DNA of 64,000 bases, taken from positions 1-64,000 of the forward strand of contig NZ_LXYU01000004.1 of NCBI RefSeq assembly GCF_001952075.1, in the 5' to 3' direction. Source of the stretch: Ditibartonella apis (GTDB lineage: Bacteria; Pseudomonadota; Alphaproteobacteria; Rhizobiales; Rhizobiaceae). Shown piece after piece: positions 28,369-37,082 of this stretch. The notes beneath the pieces are model-generated. The model ran no database searches, was not told where the DNA came from, and saw only the letters and a program-made list of their open reading frames with translations. Both the position numbers and the translations under genes were made by a program. Every line of letters starts with the position of its first letter. The stretch's first letter is position 1.

Positions 28369-29076
28369 TCAAGGTTTGAAACTTTCGAATATCATCTGGT
28401 CGGCGTTGACTTTAGCCCGCTCCCATTCTGCCGGATTATGAATGGTCCATGCAAGCACAGGCATTGAAAGTTTTTCACGTGCAAATCTAACAAACGGATT
28501 TGCCAACTGACGAAAATTGTAGGCAACGAACTCCATATCATGAGCAAACATTGCAAAGTGTTCTTCGATTTCGGATCGCCGGTTTCCTTCGGCTTTTATT
28601 CCGTGAGGAATTGCGTGATCGGCAAAACGCATGCGGCGCAAAATATGGACATCTTGAGACATCATCGCCGAATTATTCGGATATGAGGTCAAAAGCTCCG
28701 TCACCCGAGAGATAAGACCGGCATCTTCTCCATCATTGCCTTCAAGATTTATAAGAACAGGTACTTTCCCCGATATATTTTGAAGAAGTTCTTCAAGCGT
28801 GAGAATGTGTTGCAAGTGCTTATCCGCACAAATTTTTGCAATTTCGGATGACCGCAAATCAATGATGCGCTTTTTTTGACCAAACAATTGTTCAAGCGAA
28901 GTTTCATTGAAGACCATGGGGACTCCGTCATGAGACAATTGGACATCACAACAAATGCTATAATCCTGAAGCGCTGCCAGCTCGAAAGCGGGCAGCGTAT
29001 TTTCCAGAACCGACATGTCGGTTCCATGAAGTCCACAATTTGCAAAGGGCCTTTTTGTTAACCAGTCAAGCCGCAT
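28369..29076 (-). CDS. Glycerophosphodiester phosphodiesterase-fold protein with degenerate active site
   Basis: The 235-residue chain aligns end to end with bacterial GDPD (UgpQ-like) proteins: WLTKRPFANCGLHG, ENTLPAFELAA, DVQLSHDGVPMVF, LTLEELLQN, and a C-terminal MPVLAWTIHN...DQMIFESF. But the catalytic and metal-binding positions are replaced. The HRG motif is Asn13-Cys14-Gly, the E-x-D motif is Cys42-Cys-Asp44, the F-H-D motif is Phe-Asn57-Glu58, and the E-x-K motif is Asn110-Leu-Glu. Only Asp44 of the usual ligands remains. It is therefore probably not a phosphodiesterase. The frame is intact and not decayed. The gene starts three bases after the ridA stop, implying one operon. A pseudoenzyme or new activity are both possible. 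Confidence 0.85.
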   Translation of the reverse strand: MRLDWLTKRPFANCGLHGTDMSVLENTLPAFELAALQDYSICCDVQLSHDGVPMVFNETSLEQLFGQKKRIIDLRSSEIAKICADKHLQHILTLEELLQNISGKVPVLINLEGNDGEDAGLISRVTELLTSYPNNSAMMSQDVHILRRMRFADHAIPHGIKAEGNRRSEIEEHFAMFAHDMEFVAYNFRQLANPFVRFAREKLSMPVLAWTIHNPAEWERAKVNADQMIFESFKP

Positions 29077-29079
29077 CGC

Positions 29080-29541
29080 TCAGATTTCCAGAATTGCTTC
29101 GACTTCCACTGGAACGTCCATGGGAAGTGAAGCAACTCCGACAGCTGAACGGGCATGTTTTCCTTTTTCCCCCAAGACATTGACAAAAAGATCCGAGGCG
29201 CCATTGGCAACTTGTGGAATGTCGGTAAAATTCGGATCGGTCGCTACAAAAGCGGTAACCTTTACGACTTGTTTGACTTTGCTCAAATCACCAAGCGCGG
29301 CTTTTGCTTGCGCGAGAATGTTGATTGCACAAGCTTCTGCAGATTTTTTTGCTTGTTCCGCACTCACAGTTCTGCCGACTTTACCAATTGCAACGGGCTT
29401 GCCGTTGCTCAGCGGAAGTTGTCCGGAAATATAAAGTTGGTTGCCGGATTTTCTGGCTGTCACATAGTTGGCTACAGGTTGTACAGCAGCGGGAATTGTG
29501 ATGCCAAGTTTTTGTAAACGGCTTTCAATCGTATCAGACAT
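29080..29541 (-). CDS. RidA family protein (YjgF/YER057c/UK114)
   Basis: RidA proteins hydrolyse reactive enamine/imine intermediates released by PLP enzymes and by amino-acid oxidation. The 153-residue product resembles the longer bacterial subgroup: LQKLGITIPAAVQPVANYV, GNQLYISGQLP, GKVGRTVSAEQAKKSAEACA, and HARSAVGVASLPMDVPVEVE near the C terminus with the conserved substrate-binding Arg. ATG 29541 follows GAGGTAAAA. It is followed after three bases by the degenerate GDPD gene. Confidence 0.92.
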   Translation of the reverse strand: MSDTIESRLQKLGITIPAAVQPVANYVTARKSGNQLYISGQLPLSNGKPVAIGKVGRTVSAEQAKKSAEACAINILAQAKAALGDLSKVKQVVKVTAFVATDPNFTDIPQVANGASDLFVNVLGEKGKHARSAVGVASLPMDVPVEVEAILEI

Positions 29542-29680
29542 TTTTACCTCTTTTCCCGTTATTTATATTTTGCTCAATAACGCATTTCTTCAAACATGGA
29601 AATGCGATCTTGAAAAAAGAAATTTACTCGCTTTCAAACTAGCATATATGATAACCCCGAGCTTAAGTAAAAACAGGAAT

Positions 29681-30511
29681 ATGCGGATGCCGAAATTTCT
29701 TTTAGCTATTATTTTATCTTTTATGGGGCTTGGCATTGCGCAGGCCGAAGATAAAATTTTTATGGTGCCGCATCTTGCTATCTATGATTTGCAGCTCGAA
29801 AATGCGTCGGATAAATCGGGGATTACCGGCCTTATCGGTCGTATGGCCTATGAATTCAATGGCTCTTCTTGCGAGGGCTATACAACCCGTTTCAGGTTTG
29901 TGACGCGCATCAATATGGCCGATTCACCCGCCCGCTTGACCGACCAACAGATGACTAGTTTTGAAGCGGCAAATGGCAAAGAGTTCCGTTTTGTAAGCAA
30001 AACGATTATCGATCAGGACGTAACAAGCGAAACGGATGGTGTTGCAAAAATTGCAAACGGCAATATGACCGTCAGTTTAAAGAAGCCGAAAGAAACAGAA
30101 GTCAAATTGAAATCGGCGGCATTTCCGACAATCCAGACCGAAGAGGTAATCCGTCAGGCAAAAGCCGGGCGCCATTTCTACCGTACAGTGCTATTTGACG
30201 GTTCCGATGATGCCGACCGATTGACGGAAGCCACTGTTGTTGTGGGGGATAAAGTTGAGGGCAAGCCCGATAATGAAACGAAAATGATGGGAAAACTTGG
30301 CAAAGAACCTTATTGGCCTGTAACTATTTCTTATTTCAATGATGATGAAAACCAGGATGGACTGCCAGTCTACCGGACGAGCTTTTTCCTTTATGAAAAC
30401 GGCGTGACGCGTGACCTTGTAATGGATTACGGAAATTTTTCAGTGCGAGGTAAATTACAGACATTCAAATTGTTCGACATACCGACCCAAAAAGACGGTT
30501 GCAAAGATTGA
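29681..30511 (+). CDS. eipB: Cell envelope integrity protein EipB (DUF1849)
   Basis: This periplasmic protein of Rhizobiales is needed in Brucella for envelope integrity and virulence. The 276-residue product has a signal peptide (MRMPKFLLAIILSFMGLGIA, cleaved near AQA-EDK). The DUF1849 body includes VPHLAIYDLQLENASDKSGI, GRMAYEFNGSSCEGYTTRFR and a C-terminal LFDIPTQKDGCKD. The two cysteines (64 and 274) match the conserved disulfide pair reported for this family. ATG 29681 follows AGGAAT; the longer frame upstream overlaps the divergent ridA gene and lacks a signal peptide at its start. Confidence 0.9.
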   Translation: MRMPKFLLAIILSFMGLGIAQAEDKIFMVPHLAIYDLQLENASDKSGITGLIGRMAYEFNGSSCEGYTTRFRFVTRINMADSPARLTDQQMTSFEAANGKEFRFVSKTIIDQDVTSETDGVAKIANGNMTVSLKKPKETEVKLKSAAFPTIQTEEVIRQAKAGRHFYRTVLFDGSDDADRLTEATVVVGDKVEGKPDNETKMMGKLGKEPYWPVTISYFNDDENQDGLPVYRTSFFLYENGVTRDLVMDYGNFSVRGKLQTFKLFDIPTQKDGCKD

Positions 30512-30755
30512 ACGAATTTCAATTGCCTAACTGAAGCTGTTTAAATCAAACGACGTTGTTTGAATTTTTGTCTCTTTTGACAGAGATTATTACGAGATTT
30601 TTCTGAAAAGACTTGAAACTTGTTCCGATATCACCTAACTAGCCAAGTATTCCACACACGGAAATAGGGTAATTGCGGGAGAAATCCGTAATTTTCCGCC
30701 GGTGGCAGGTTTTACTGCCTCATTCCGTGGAGGTTCAACCGGAAAGGATAAAGAA
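30512..30755 (+). promoter_or_regulatory. rpsB leader and promoter region
   Basis: This is 244 noncoding bases. The segment just before rpsB contains GGTGGCAGGTTTTACTGCC-type pairing (GGCAG at 30705-30709 with CTGCC at 30715-30719) and a GTGGAGG element, then GGAAAGG as the ribosome-binding site. S2 leaders of this general type autoregulate rpsB-tsf in several proteobacteria; the role here is inference. Confidence 0.4.
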
Positions 30756-31541
30756 ATGGCATTGCCAGATTTTACTATGCGCCAGCTTTTGGAAGCAGGT
30801 GTTCACTTCGGTCACCAGACACATCGCTGGAATCCGAAAATGGCTCCCTATATTTATGGGCAGCGCAATAACATTCACATTATCGATCTTGCACAGACGG
30901 TTCCGTTGCTTCACAACGCTTTGAAGGTGGTTTCGGATACTGTTGCTCGTGGTGGTCGCGTGCTTTTCGTAGGCACCAAGCGTCAGGCATCCGACATTAT
31001 TGCCGAAGCAGCAACCCGTTCGGCTCAATACTATGTCAATGCACGCTGGCTCGGCGGCATGTTGACCAACTGGAAAACGATTTCGAATTCTATTCAGCGT
31101 TTGCGCAAGCTTGACGGAATTCTTGCCAATGAAGCACAGGGGTTCACCAAAAAAGAACGCCTCAATATTGAGCATGATCGCGATAAACTTAATCGCGCAC
31201 TCGGTGGTATCAAGGATATGGGGTCGGTTCCGGATCTTCTTTTTATCATCGACACAAATAAAGAGAAAATCGCAATTGATGAAGCGAAGCGCCTCGGAAT
31301 TCCGGTGGTAGCAATTATCGATACCAATTGTGATCCGGATAATATCGATTATCCGATTCCCGGTAACGACGACGCATCACGCGCTATCGCACTCTATTGC
31401 GATCTTATTTCCAAGGCTGCACTGGATGGTATTGCCCGTCAGCAAGGTGCTATGGGTGTTGATCTTGGCGCTCAGGCGGAAGCACCGGCTGAACCTGCTT
31501 TGGAAACCGAAACTAAAGAAGCAACTCCTGCCGCAGAATAA
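30756..31541 (+). CDS. rpsB: 30S ribosomal protein S2
   Basis: S2 sits on the back of the small subunit and is needed for S1 binding. The 261-residue product starts [20 protein letters not shown] at ATG 30756, with [33 protein letters not shown] and [13 protein letters not shown], all diagnostic. The acidic tail ([21 protein letters not shown]) is typical of alphaproteobacteria. The longer frame from 30702 is rejected because the family start is at 30756 behind GGAAAGG. Confidence 0.98.
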   Translation: MALPDFTMRQLLEAGVHFGHQTHRWNPKMAPYIYGQRNNIHIIDLAQTVPLLHNALKVVSDTVARGGRVLFVGTKRQASDIIAEAATRSAQYYVNARWLGGMLTNWKTISNSIQRLRKLDGILANEAQGFTKKERLNIEHDRDKLNRALGGIKDMGSVPDLLFIIDTNKEKIAIDEAKRLGIPVVAIIDTNCDPDNIDYPIPGNDDASRAIALYCDLISKAALDGIARQQGAMGVDLGAQAEAPAEPALETETKEATPAAE

Positions 31542-31551
31542 TGAATAAAAC

Positions 31552-31576
31552 GGTGCCCTTTTTTAAATAGGGCACC
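31552..31576 (+). terminator. Hairpin between rpsB and tsf
   Basis: GGTGCCCT (31552-31559) pairs with AGGGCACC (31569-31576) around a T-rich loop, ten bases after the rpsB stop. It lacks a downstream T run and is followed by tsf, so it is probably an attenuator or processing site. Confidence 0.6.
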
Positions 31577-31658
31577 TAAAATCAAAAATATTAGGTCGCG
31601 GGCGTGCTGAGGAATAATCCTTGCACGCTTTCGCTGTTATTAAGATTAAGAGGCAAAT

Positions 31659-32582
31659 ATGAGCATTACCGCAGCACAGGTGAAAGAACTTCGCGAATTG
31701 TCGGGCGCCGGTATGATGGATTGCAAGACAGCTCTGGCTGAAACAAATGGCGACATGGAAGCAGCTGTTGACTGGTTGCGCAAAAAAGGCATTGCCAAGG
31801 CTGACAAAAAAGCAGGACGTACTGCCGCTGAAGGTCTTGTCGGTGTCGCCTCTGATGGCAAAAAGGCCGTTCTCGTTGAAGTCAATTCGGAAACAGATTT
31901 CGTTGCGCGCAATGATGCATTTCAGGATATCGTTCGCAATATTGCGAAGGCCGCTCTCAAAACCGATGGAACGCTGGAAAAAATTTCGGTTTCTGTTTAC
32001 CCAGGCTCGGATAAAACAGTTGCAGAAACTCTTAAAGATGCAATCGGAAAAATCGGCGAGAATATGACATTTCGCCGTTCGGCTGAGCTTTCTGTCGATA
32101 ATGGTGTTATTGCAACATATATCCATAACGGCATCGGTGACGGTCTGGGCAAGATCGGCGTGCTCGTAGCGATAGAGACAAATGGTGACAAAGAAGCAGC
32201 CGAACGTTTCGGACGTCAAGTTGCTATGCATGTTGCAGCTACGAATCCTATGGCCTTGACAGCAGAGGAAGTGGATCCGGCTGCAGTCGAGCGCGAAAAA
32301 GCTATCTATTCGGAACAAGCTCATCAGTCTGGTAAACCGGCTAACATCGTCGAAAAGATGGTTGAAGGACGTATGCGCAAGTTTTACGAGGAAGTCGTTT
32401 TGTTGTCGCAGGCTTTCGTTATCAATCCCGACGTAACAGTAAGTCAGGCTTTGAAAGAAGCCGAAAAAGAAATTGGCGCTCCGGCCAAAATCAAAGGCTT
32501 TGTGCGTTTTGCATTGGGTGAGGGTATTGAAAAGGCTGAAAGCGATTTCGCAGCTGAAGTTGCAGCCGCTGTTAAGGGCTAA
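31659..32582 (+). CDS. tsf: Translation elongation factor Ts
   Basis: EF-Ts exchanges GDP for GTP on EF-Tu. The 307-residue product has the N-terminal UBA-like domain ([20 protein letters not shown]) and the core with [17 protein letters not shown] that contacts EF-Tu. [17 protein letters not shown] is in the second subdomain, and a C-terminal module follows. Length is normal. It lies between rpsB and pyrH in the widely conserved order. Confidence 0.98.
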   Translation: MSITAAQVKELRELSGAGMMDCKTALAETNGDMEAAVDWLRKKGIAKADKKAGRTAAEGLVGVASDGKKAVLVEVNSETDFVARNDAFQDIVRNIAKAALKTDGTLEKISVSVYPGSDKTVAETLKDAIGKIGENMTFRRSAELSVDNGVIATYIHNGIGDGLGKIGVLVAIETNGDKEAAERFGRQVAMHVAATNPMALTAEEVDPAAVEREKAIYSEQAHQSGKPANIVEKMVEGRMRKFYEEVVLLSQAFVINPDVTVSQALKEAEKEIGAPAKIKGFVRFALGEGIEKAESDFAAEVAAAVKG

Positions 32583-32659
32583 TTTTGGACAAAATTCGGT
32601 TTATTTGCTTCAAAGCTGTGCTTTTAGCGTTGTGAGAAGCGGAAAAAACGTTGTAGAGA

Positions 32660-32685
32660 GGGCATCGCGTGACAATGCGGTGCCC
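32660..32685 (+). terminator. Hairpin between tsf and pyrH
   Basis: GGGCATCGC (32660-32668) pairs with GCGGTGCCC (32677-32685), with one G-T pair and an eight-base loop. TTCGTG rather than a T run follows, so it is a weak terminator or attenuator separating the translation genes from pyrH-frr. Confidence 0.55.
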
Positions 32686-32729
32686 TTCGTGTATCGAAGG
32701 CACAATGAATCTATATTCGGAGACTACTA

Positions 32730-33449
32730 ATGACCAATAAGCCCCTCTACAAACGGATTTTGTTAAAAGCTTCCGGTGAAGCTCTTATGGGAGGGCAGAG
32801 TTTCGGTATTGACGTATCTGTTGTTGATCGTATTGCCAAAGATATAGCAGATGCCCATGATATGGGGGTCGAAGTTGGCGTTGTCATAGGCGGCGGAAAT
32901 ATTTTTCGCGGCGTCGCTGTCGCGTCGAGGGGCGGTGACCGTGTTACCGGCGACCATATGGGGATGTTGGCAACGGCAATCAATTCACTTGCTTTGCGCA
33001 CATCGTTGACCAAATTGGGCGTCGAAGTGGTGGTCCTCTCGGCCATAGCAATGCCGCAGATTTGCGAGAGTTTCTCACAACGCAAAGCGGTCGGATATAT
33101 AAGTCAGGGTAAAGTTGTTATCTTTGCTGGCGGAACCGGAAACCCATTCTTTACCACCGATTCGGCAGCGGCTTTAAGGGCCGCCGAAATTGGTGCGGAC
33201 GTTTTATTGAAAGCAACTCAGGTGGATGGAATTTATTCGGCCGATCCGAAAAAAGATCCAAATGCGACGCGCTACGACCGTCTCACACATGAGGAAGTTA
33301 TAAGAAAAGGTTTGGCTGTGATGGACACGACAGCCATTACTTTGGCACGCGAAAACCATATTCCGATTATTGTCTATTCCATTAGTGAAAAAGGTGGACT
33401 GGCAAATGTGCTGAATGGCACTGGAAGATATACAGTTGTTTCCGAATAA
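32730..33449 (+). CDS. pyrH: Uridylate kinase
   Basis: This UMP kinase phosphorylates UMP to UDP in pyrimidine nucleotide synthesis. It is a hexamer of the amino-acid-kinase fold. The 239-residue product has YKRILLKASGEALMG, VVIGGGNIFRG, GDHMGMLATAINSLAL, GTGNPFFTTDSAAALRA, and QVDGIYSADPKKDPNA, all standard. Start ATG 32730 follows GGAGACTACTA. Confidence 0.98.
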   Translation: MTNKPLYKRILLKASGEALMGGQSFGIDVSVVDRIAKDIADAHDMGVEVGVVIGGGNIFRGVAVASRGGDRVTGDHMGMLATAINSLALRTSLTKLGVEVVVLSAIAMPQICESFSQRKAVGYISQGKVVIFAGGTGNPFFTTDSAAALRAAEIGADVLLKATQVDGIYSADPKKDPNATRYDRLTHEEVIRKGLAVMDTTAITLARENHIPIIVYSISEKGGLANVLNGTGRYTVVSE

Positions 33450-33476
33450 TATCAGTTAAGTTGAAGGAGAATTAGC

Positions 33477-34037
33477 ATGAGTGACGCTACAAATATCGAC
33501 GATCTCAAGCGCCGTATGGAAGGCGCCATTTCATCATTCAAACATGAGTTGATGGGGCTGAGAACCGGTCGTGCATCGGCAAGCCTGCTTGAGCCGATTA
33601 CGGTTGAGGCCTATGGTTCGACAGTTCCTCTCAATCAGGTTGCCAATATTGCGGTGCCGGAACCACGTATGTTGTCGGTTTCGGTTTGGGATAAGTCCAT
33701 GGTGAATGCTGTTGATAAGGCTATCCGGGAGTCTTCCCTGGGATTAAATCCTATAACTGACGGCACGACTTTGCGCATTCCTCTTCCGGAACTCAATGAA
33801 GAACGCCGCAAAGAACTCGTTAAGATTGCCCACCAATACGCCGAGCAAGCTCGCGTTGCTGTACGCCACGTTCGTCGTGACGGTATGGAAGGTTTGAAAA
33901 AAGCAGAAAAAGACAGCGAGATCAGTCAGGACGAAAGCCGGATCGCTTCGGATAAAATCCAGAAATTGACTGACGGAACGATTGGCGAAATCGATAAAAT
34001 TCTTGCAGCCAAACAAGCAGAAATCATGCAAGTCTAA
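33477..34037 (+). CDS. frr: Ribosome recycling factor
   Basis: RRF splits post-termination ribosomes together with EF-G. The 186-residue product is all-length [60 protein letters not shown], and the C-terminal helix with [33 protein letters not shown] precedes ATG 33477. Confidence 0.98.
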   Translation: MSDATNIDDLKRRMEGAISSFKHELMGLRTGRASASLLEPITVEAYGSTVPLNQVANIAVPEPRMLSVSVWDKSMVNAVDKAIRESSLGLNPITDGTTLRIPLPELNEERRKELVKIAHQYAEQARVAVRHVRRDGMEGLKKAEKDSEISQDESRIASDKIQKLTDGTIGEIDKILAAKQAEIMQV

Positions 34038-34066
34038 AAGTTTATTGCGTTATACAGGTCGAGAAT

Positions 34067-34798
34067 ATGTTATATCCACGTCATATCGCCATTATAATGG
34101 ACGGAAACGGCCGTTGGGCACGTGTTCGTGGATTGCCTCGTATTGCAGGCCATAAAATTGGCATGGAAGCCCTTCATCGGATTGTTCGCCATGCAAGTAG
34201 CAATGGTCTTGAATGGTTGACGGTATTTGCTTTTTCATCTGAAAACTGGTCACGGCCTGATGAAGAGGTCAATCACCTCATGGGGTTGTTGAAGCTGTTT
34301 ATCAAACGTGACCTCGCAGAACTTCGGGAAAGAAATGTGCGTATTCGGGTGATTGGCGAGCGCGCTGGTGTCCCGTCCGAAATCGCTAAACTGCTTGACG
34401 AGGCCGAGGTTACGACGAAACAGAATAATGGCCTCAATCTTGTTGTGGCTTTCAACTATGGTGGACGCGCCGAAATTGTCCGGTCGGCAAAAAAATTGAT
34501 AGAGGCGGTACGTAGAGGCGATATCAAACCGGATGAAATCGACGAGACGGCATTTTCAAAATGTCTTGATACATATGATATGCCGGATCCTGATTTGATT
34601 ATTCGCACCAGTGGCGAACAAAGGCTGTCGAATTTTTTGCTTTGGCAATCAGCATATAGCGAACTTTATTTTGCCGCTTGTTATTGGCCTGACTTTAACG
34701 AAGAGCAGCTTGATATCGCGGTCTCCGATTACTGGTTACGTGAACGTCGTTTCGGGCGTGTTCATGAAACTGACAAACAAAACGGAGGTCGGTCTTGA
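34067..34798 (+). CDS. uppS: Undecaprenyl-diphosphate synthase (cis-prenyltransferase)
   Basis: This enzyme makes the C55 lipid carrier precursor for peptidoglycan and lipopolysaccharide by adding isopentenyl units to farnesyl diphosphate. The 243-residue product shows [13 protein letters not shown] (catalytic Asp), [30 protein letters not shown], and [20 protein letters not shown], the five conserved regions of the family. It stands between frr and cdsA. Confidence 0.97.
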   Translation: MLYPRHIAIIMDGNGRWARVRGLPRIAGHKIGMEALHRIVRHASSNGLEWLTVFAFSSENWSRPDEEVNHLMGLLKLFIKRDLAELRERNVRIRVIGERAGVPSEIAKLLDEAEVTTKQNNGLNLVVAFNYGGRAEIVRSAKKLIEAVRRGDIKPDEIDETAFSKCLDTYDMPDPDLIIRTSGEQRLSNFLLWQSAYSELYFAACYWPDFNEEQLDIAVSDYWLRERRFGRVHETDKQNGGRS

Positions 34799-34873
34799 CC
34801 TTGCTTGATGTCTTCAATCCTGAAAGGTTAGGAAACTTTCGCCTGACAACGTCACTTTGGGAGTGGAAAATCG

Positions 34874-35689
34874 ATGTCTAATCTTCTCATGAGAGTTCTG
34901 ACTGCTGTCATTTTTGCGGCTCTGGCACTTTTTTTAACATGGGAAGGCGGTTTTCTATTTGCTTTGTTTGCATGGTGTGTTGGCGGCTTCGTGCTTTTTG
35001 AGTGGAGGGGGATTACCAGGAGCTGTTGGGGTGTTGTTGATGAAATTGTTGCAAGTCTGGCATATGTAGTTTTTGGTGTTCTCCTCGTTTTTGATTTTTC
35101 GGCGCCACTTGTTTTTAGTGTAATTCTTTTGTGTGCGGTCATCCTCTCAATCATGTCTCTTAAAAATGCAGGATGGGTCGCAGGTGGCTTTATCTATGCA
35201 ACTTTACCGGTTGCTTCACTCACCTTTATACGAGGTGAAGAGCCATTCGGTTTCGGAGCAATCATATTTCTCTTTGCTATTGTGTGGGGGACGGACATTG
35301 CAGCCTATTTCAATGGTCGTTCGCTCGGTGGCCCGAAACTGGCGCCGAAATTTTCCCCCAACAAGACTTGGAGTGGTGCAATAGGTGGCGCTCTTGCCGG
35401 AACAGCGGGAGGGTGTCTTGTTGCATTTTTTGCGCTTGATACTTCACCGGCTAATTTTTTTATTCCCGTCCTCTCGCTTGCATTGTCCATAATATCGCAA
35501 ATTGGTGATATTTCTGAATCATGGGTAAAGCGTAAGTTCGGGGTGAAAGATTCAGGCCATTTTTTACCCGGGCATGGCGGTTTTATGGATCGTGTCGACG
35601 GTTTGGTATTTGCTGCCATGTTACTCTATCTTGTCGGTGCAGTTGCTGCAGATATGGCTGTCCCTTCCAATATGTTTAATCTGATCTGA
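34874..35689 (+). CDS. cdsA: Phosphatidate cytidylyltransferase
   Basis: This integral membrane enzyme makes CDP-diacylglycerol from CTP and phosphatidate. The 271-residue product has about seven to eight hydrophobic helices and the CTP-transferase signature near the C terminus (KRKFGVKDSGHFLPGHGGFM followed by DRVDGL). rseP begins directly after its stop codon; canonical dxr, which lies in this interval in many bacteria, is absent. Confidence 0.95.
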   Translation: MSNLLMRVLTAVIFAALALFLTWEGGFLFALFAWCVGGFVLFEWRGITRSCWGVVDEIVASLAYVVFGVLLVFDFSAPLVFSVILLCAVILSIMSLKNAGWVAGGFIYATLPVASLTFIRGEEPFGFGAIIFLFAIVWGTDIAAYFNGRSLGGPKLAPKFSPNKTWSGAIGGALAGTAGGCLVAFFALDTSPANFFIPVLSLALSIISQIGDISESWVKRKFGVKDSGHFLPGHGGFMDRVDGLVFAAMLLYLVGAVAADMAVPSNMFNLI

Positions 35690-36853
35690 ATGACGGAGTC
35701 TTTCTTGGAAACAACGAGTCTGATAACTGACATTGGTACACCGATATTGCGCATATTCGGTGTGATATGCGTCATTATGGTCATTATTTTTGTCCATGAG
35801 ATGGGGCACTATCTTGTGGGGCGCTGGTGCGGCATCGGAGCAAGCACTTTTTCATTGGGGTTTGGTCCGGAAATTTGTGCCGTAACGGATAAACGCGGCA
35901 CACGTTGGCGCATTGCACTGATACCTCTTGGCGGTTATGTAAAATTCATCGGGGATGAAGATGCTGCCGGTATGACGTCGAAATCGGATGCGGCAGCCCT
36001 TCCGGGCTCGTTTGCTGCGGCCAATGCATGGGCACGCGCGGCCACTGTGTTTGCAGGGCCATTTACCAACGCGATTTTTACAGTTGTCGTTTTGTCATTC
36101 TTCTTCTTTTCTTACGGAAGAATAACAATTGAGCCGGTTATCGGTTCTTTGGTTGATGGCGCACCGGCAATGACTGCCGGATTGAAGCCGGGTGACCGCT
36201 TTATAGAGATGGACGGGCAGAAGGTCGAGAGTTTCGATGATCTTATCTCCTATGTTTCTCTTCATGGTGACGATCCGATCAATTTTTCCATGGAGAGAGC
36301 CGGTGCACCGTTTACGGTTACAATAACACCAAGACCGACTGAAAGAGACGACGGTTTTGGCAATAAGGTGCGCGTCGGTATGATTGGTGCAGGCGCTCCT
36401 GTTGATCCGAATAATCCGGGAAGGCTTGATCCGGCTTATGAAGGACATATCAGTTATGGATTATTTCCGGCAATTGGTGAGGCAATAGACAAGTCTGCTT
36501 TCATCGTCGTTCAAACTGTCCGCTATTTAGGACGATTGATTGAAGGAAGAGAAGATCGCTGCCAATTGAGCGGGCCATCAAAAACCGCAACGATTGCATG
36601 GCGGGTAAGCGAAACCGGTTTTATGTCACTCCTTAACTTTACAGCACTGTTGTCGATCGGAATCGGTTTGATCAACCTTTTTCCATTGCCTCCTCTTGAT
36701 GGCGGACATCTGGTGTTCTACGTCATTGAAGGAATTGTCGGCCGGCCAGTTCCAAAAAGAATTCAAGAATCGATATTCACAATCGGCTTCATCGCTGTGA
36801 TGGCTTTTATGTTATTTGCAATATCCAACGATTATTTATGCTGGTTCGGTTGA
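35690..36853 (+). CDS. rseP: RIP metalloprotease RseP (site-2 protease family)
   Basis: This intramembrane zinc protease cleaves anti-sigma factors and signal-peptide remnants. The 387-residue product has FVHEMGHYLVGR with the HExxH site (His36, Glu37, His40) in the first helix, one PDZ domain (about 145-230, with SLVDGAPAMTAGLKPGDRFI), and the second active-site motif FPLPPLDGGHLVFY near residue 334. The start ATG 35690 directly abuts the cdsA stop. bamA follows after about 230 bases. Confidence 0.96.
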   Translation: MTESFLETTSLITDIGTPILRIFGVICVIMVIIFVHEMGHYLVGRWCGIGASTFSLGFGPEICAVTDKRGTRWRIALIPLGGYVKFIGDEDAAGMTSKSDAAALPGSFAAANAWARAATVFAGPFTNAIFTVVVLSFFFFSYGRITIEPVIGSLVDGAPAMTAGLKPGDRFIEMDGQKVESFDDLISYVSLHGDDPINFSMERAGAPFTVTITPRPTERDDGFGNKVRVGMIGAGAPVDPNNPGRLDPAYEGHISYGLFPAIGEAIDKSAFIVVQTVRYLGRLIEGREDRCQLSGPSKTATIAWRVSETGFMSLLNFTALLSIGIGLINLFPLPPLDGGHLVFYVIEGIVGRPVPKRIQESIFTIGFIAVMAFMLFAISNDYLCWFG

Positions 36854-36900
36854 TTTAGGTGTGTTAACAGTTTATCAAGTTGAGCGATGTTTCTTATTAA

Positions 36901-36955
36901 AAATGGTGTAAACTGTTTACCATATTTATGAAATGCCGTGGCATACATGCCACGG
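36901..36955. promoter_or_regulatory. Two palindromes upstream of bamA
   Basis: The near-palindrome AAATGGTGTAAACTGTTTAC-CATATTT (36901-36927) is followed by a perfect nine-base inverted repeat, CCGTGGCAT-AC-ATGCCACGG (36936-36955). Both are within the rseP-bamA gap. The second could be an RNA hairpin ending rseP transcripts; the first looks like an operator or promoter element. No T run is present. Confidence 0.45.
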
Positions 36956-37082
36956 TGGGTAAAGAAGTGGGCAGAATTTAACGGAAGGCCTTGCTTGTAT
37001 CAAAAAACCCGCTATTAGGGGTATATAAGCATTTTTGGATACAATGTGTCCGGAAAACAAATAAACAAGGGTAAAGAAGCCA

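Noticed and set aside
31563-32324. A 253-codon minus-strand frame overlapping tsf
   Set aside because: Antisense shadow of tsf; rich in Cys, Phe and Ile typical of reversed coding sequence.
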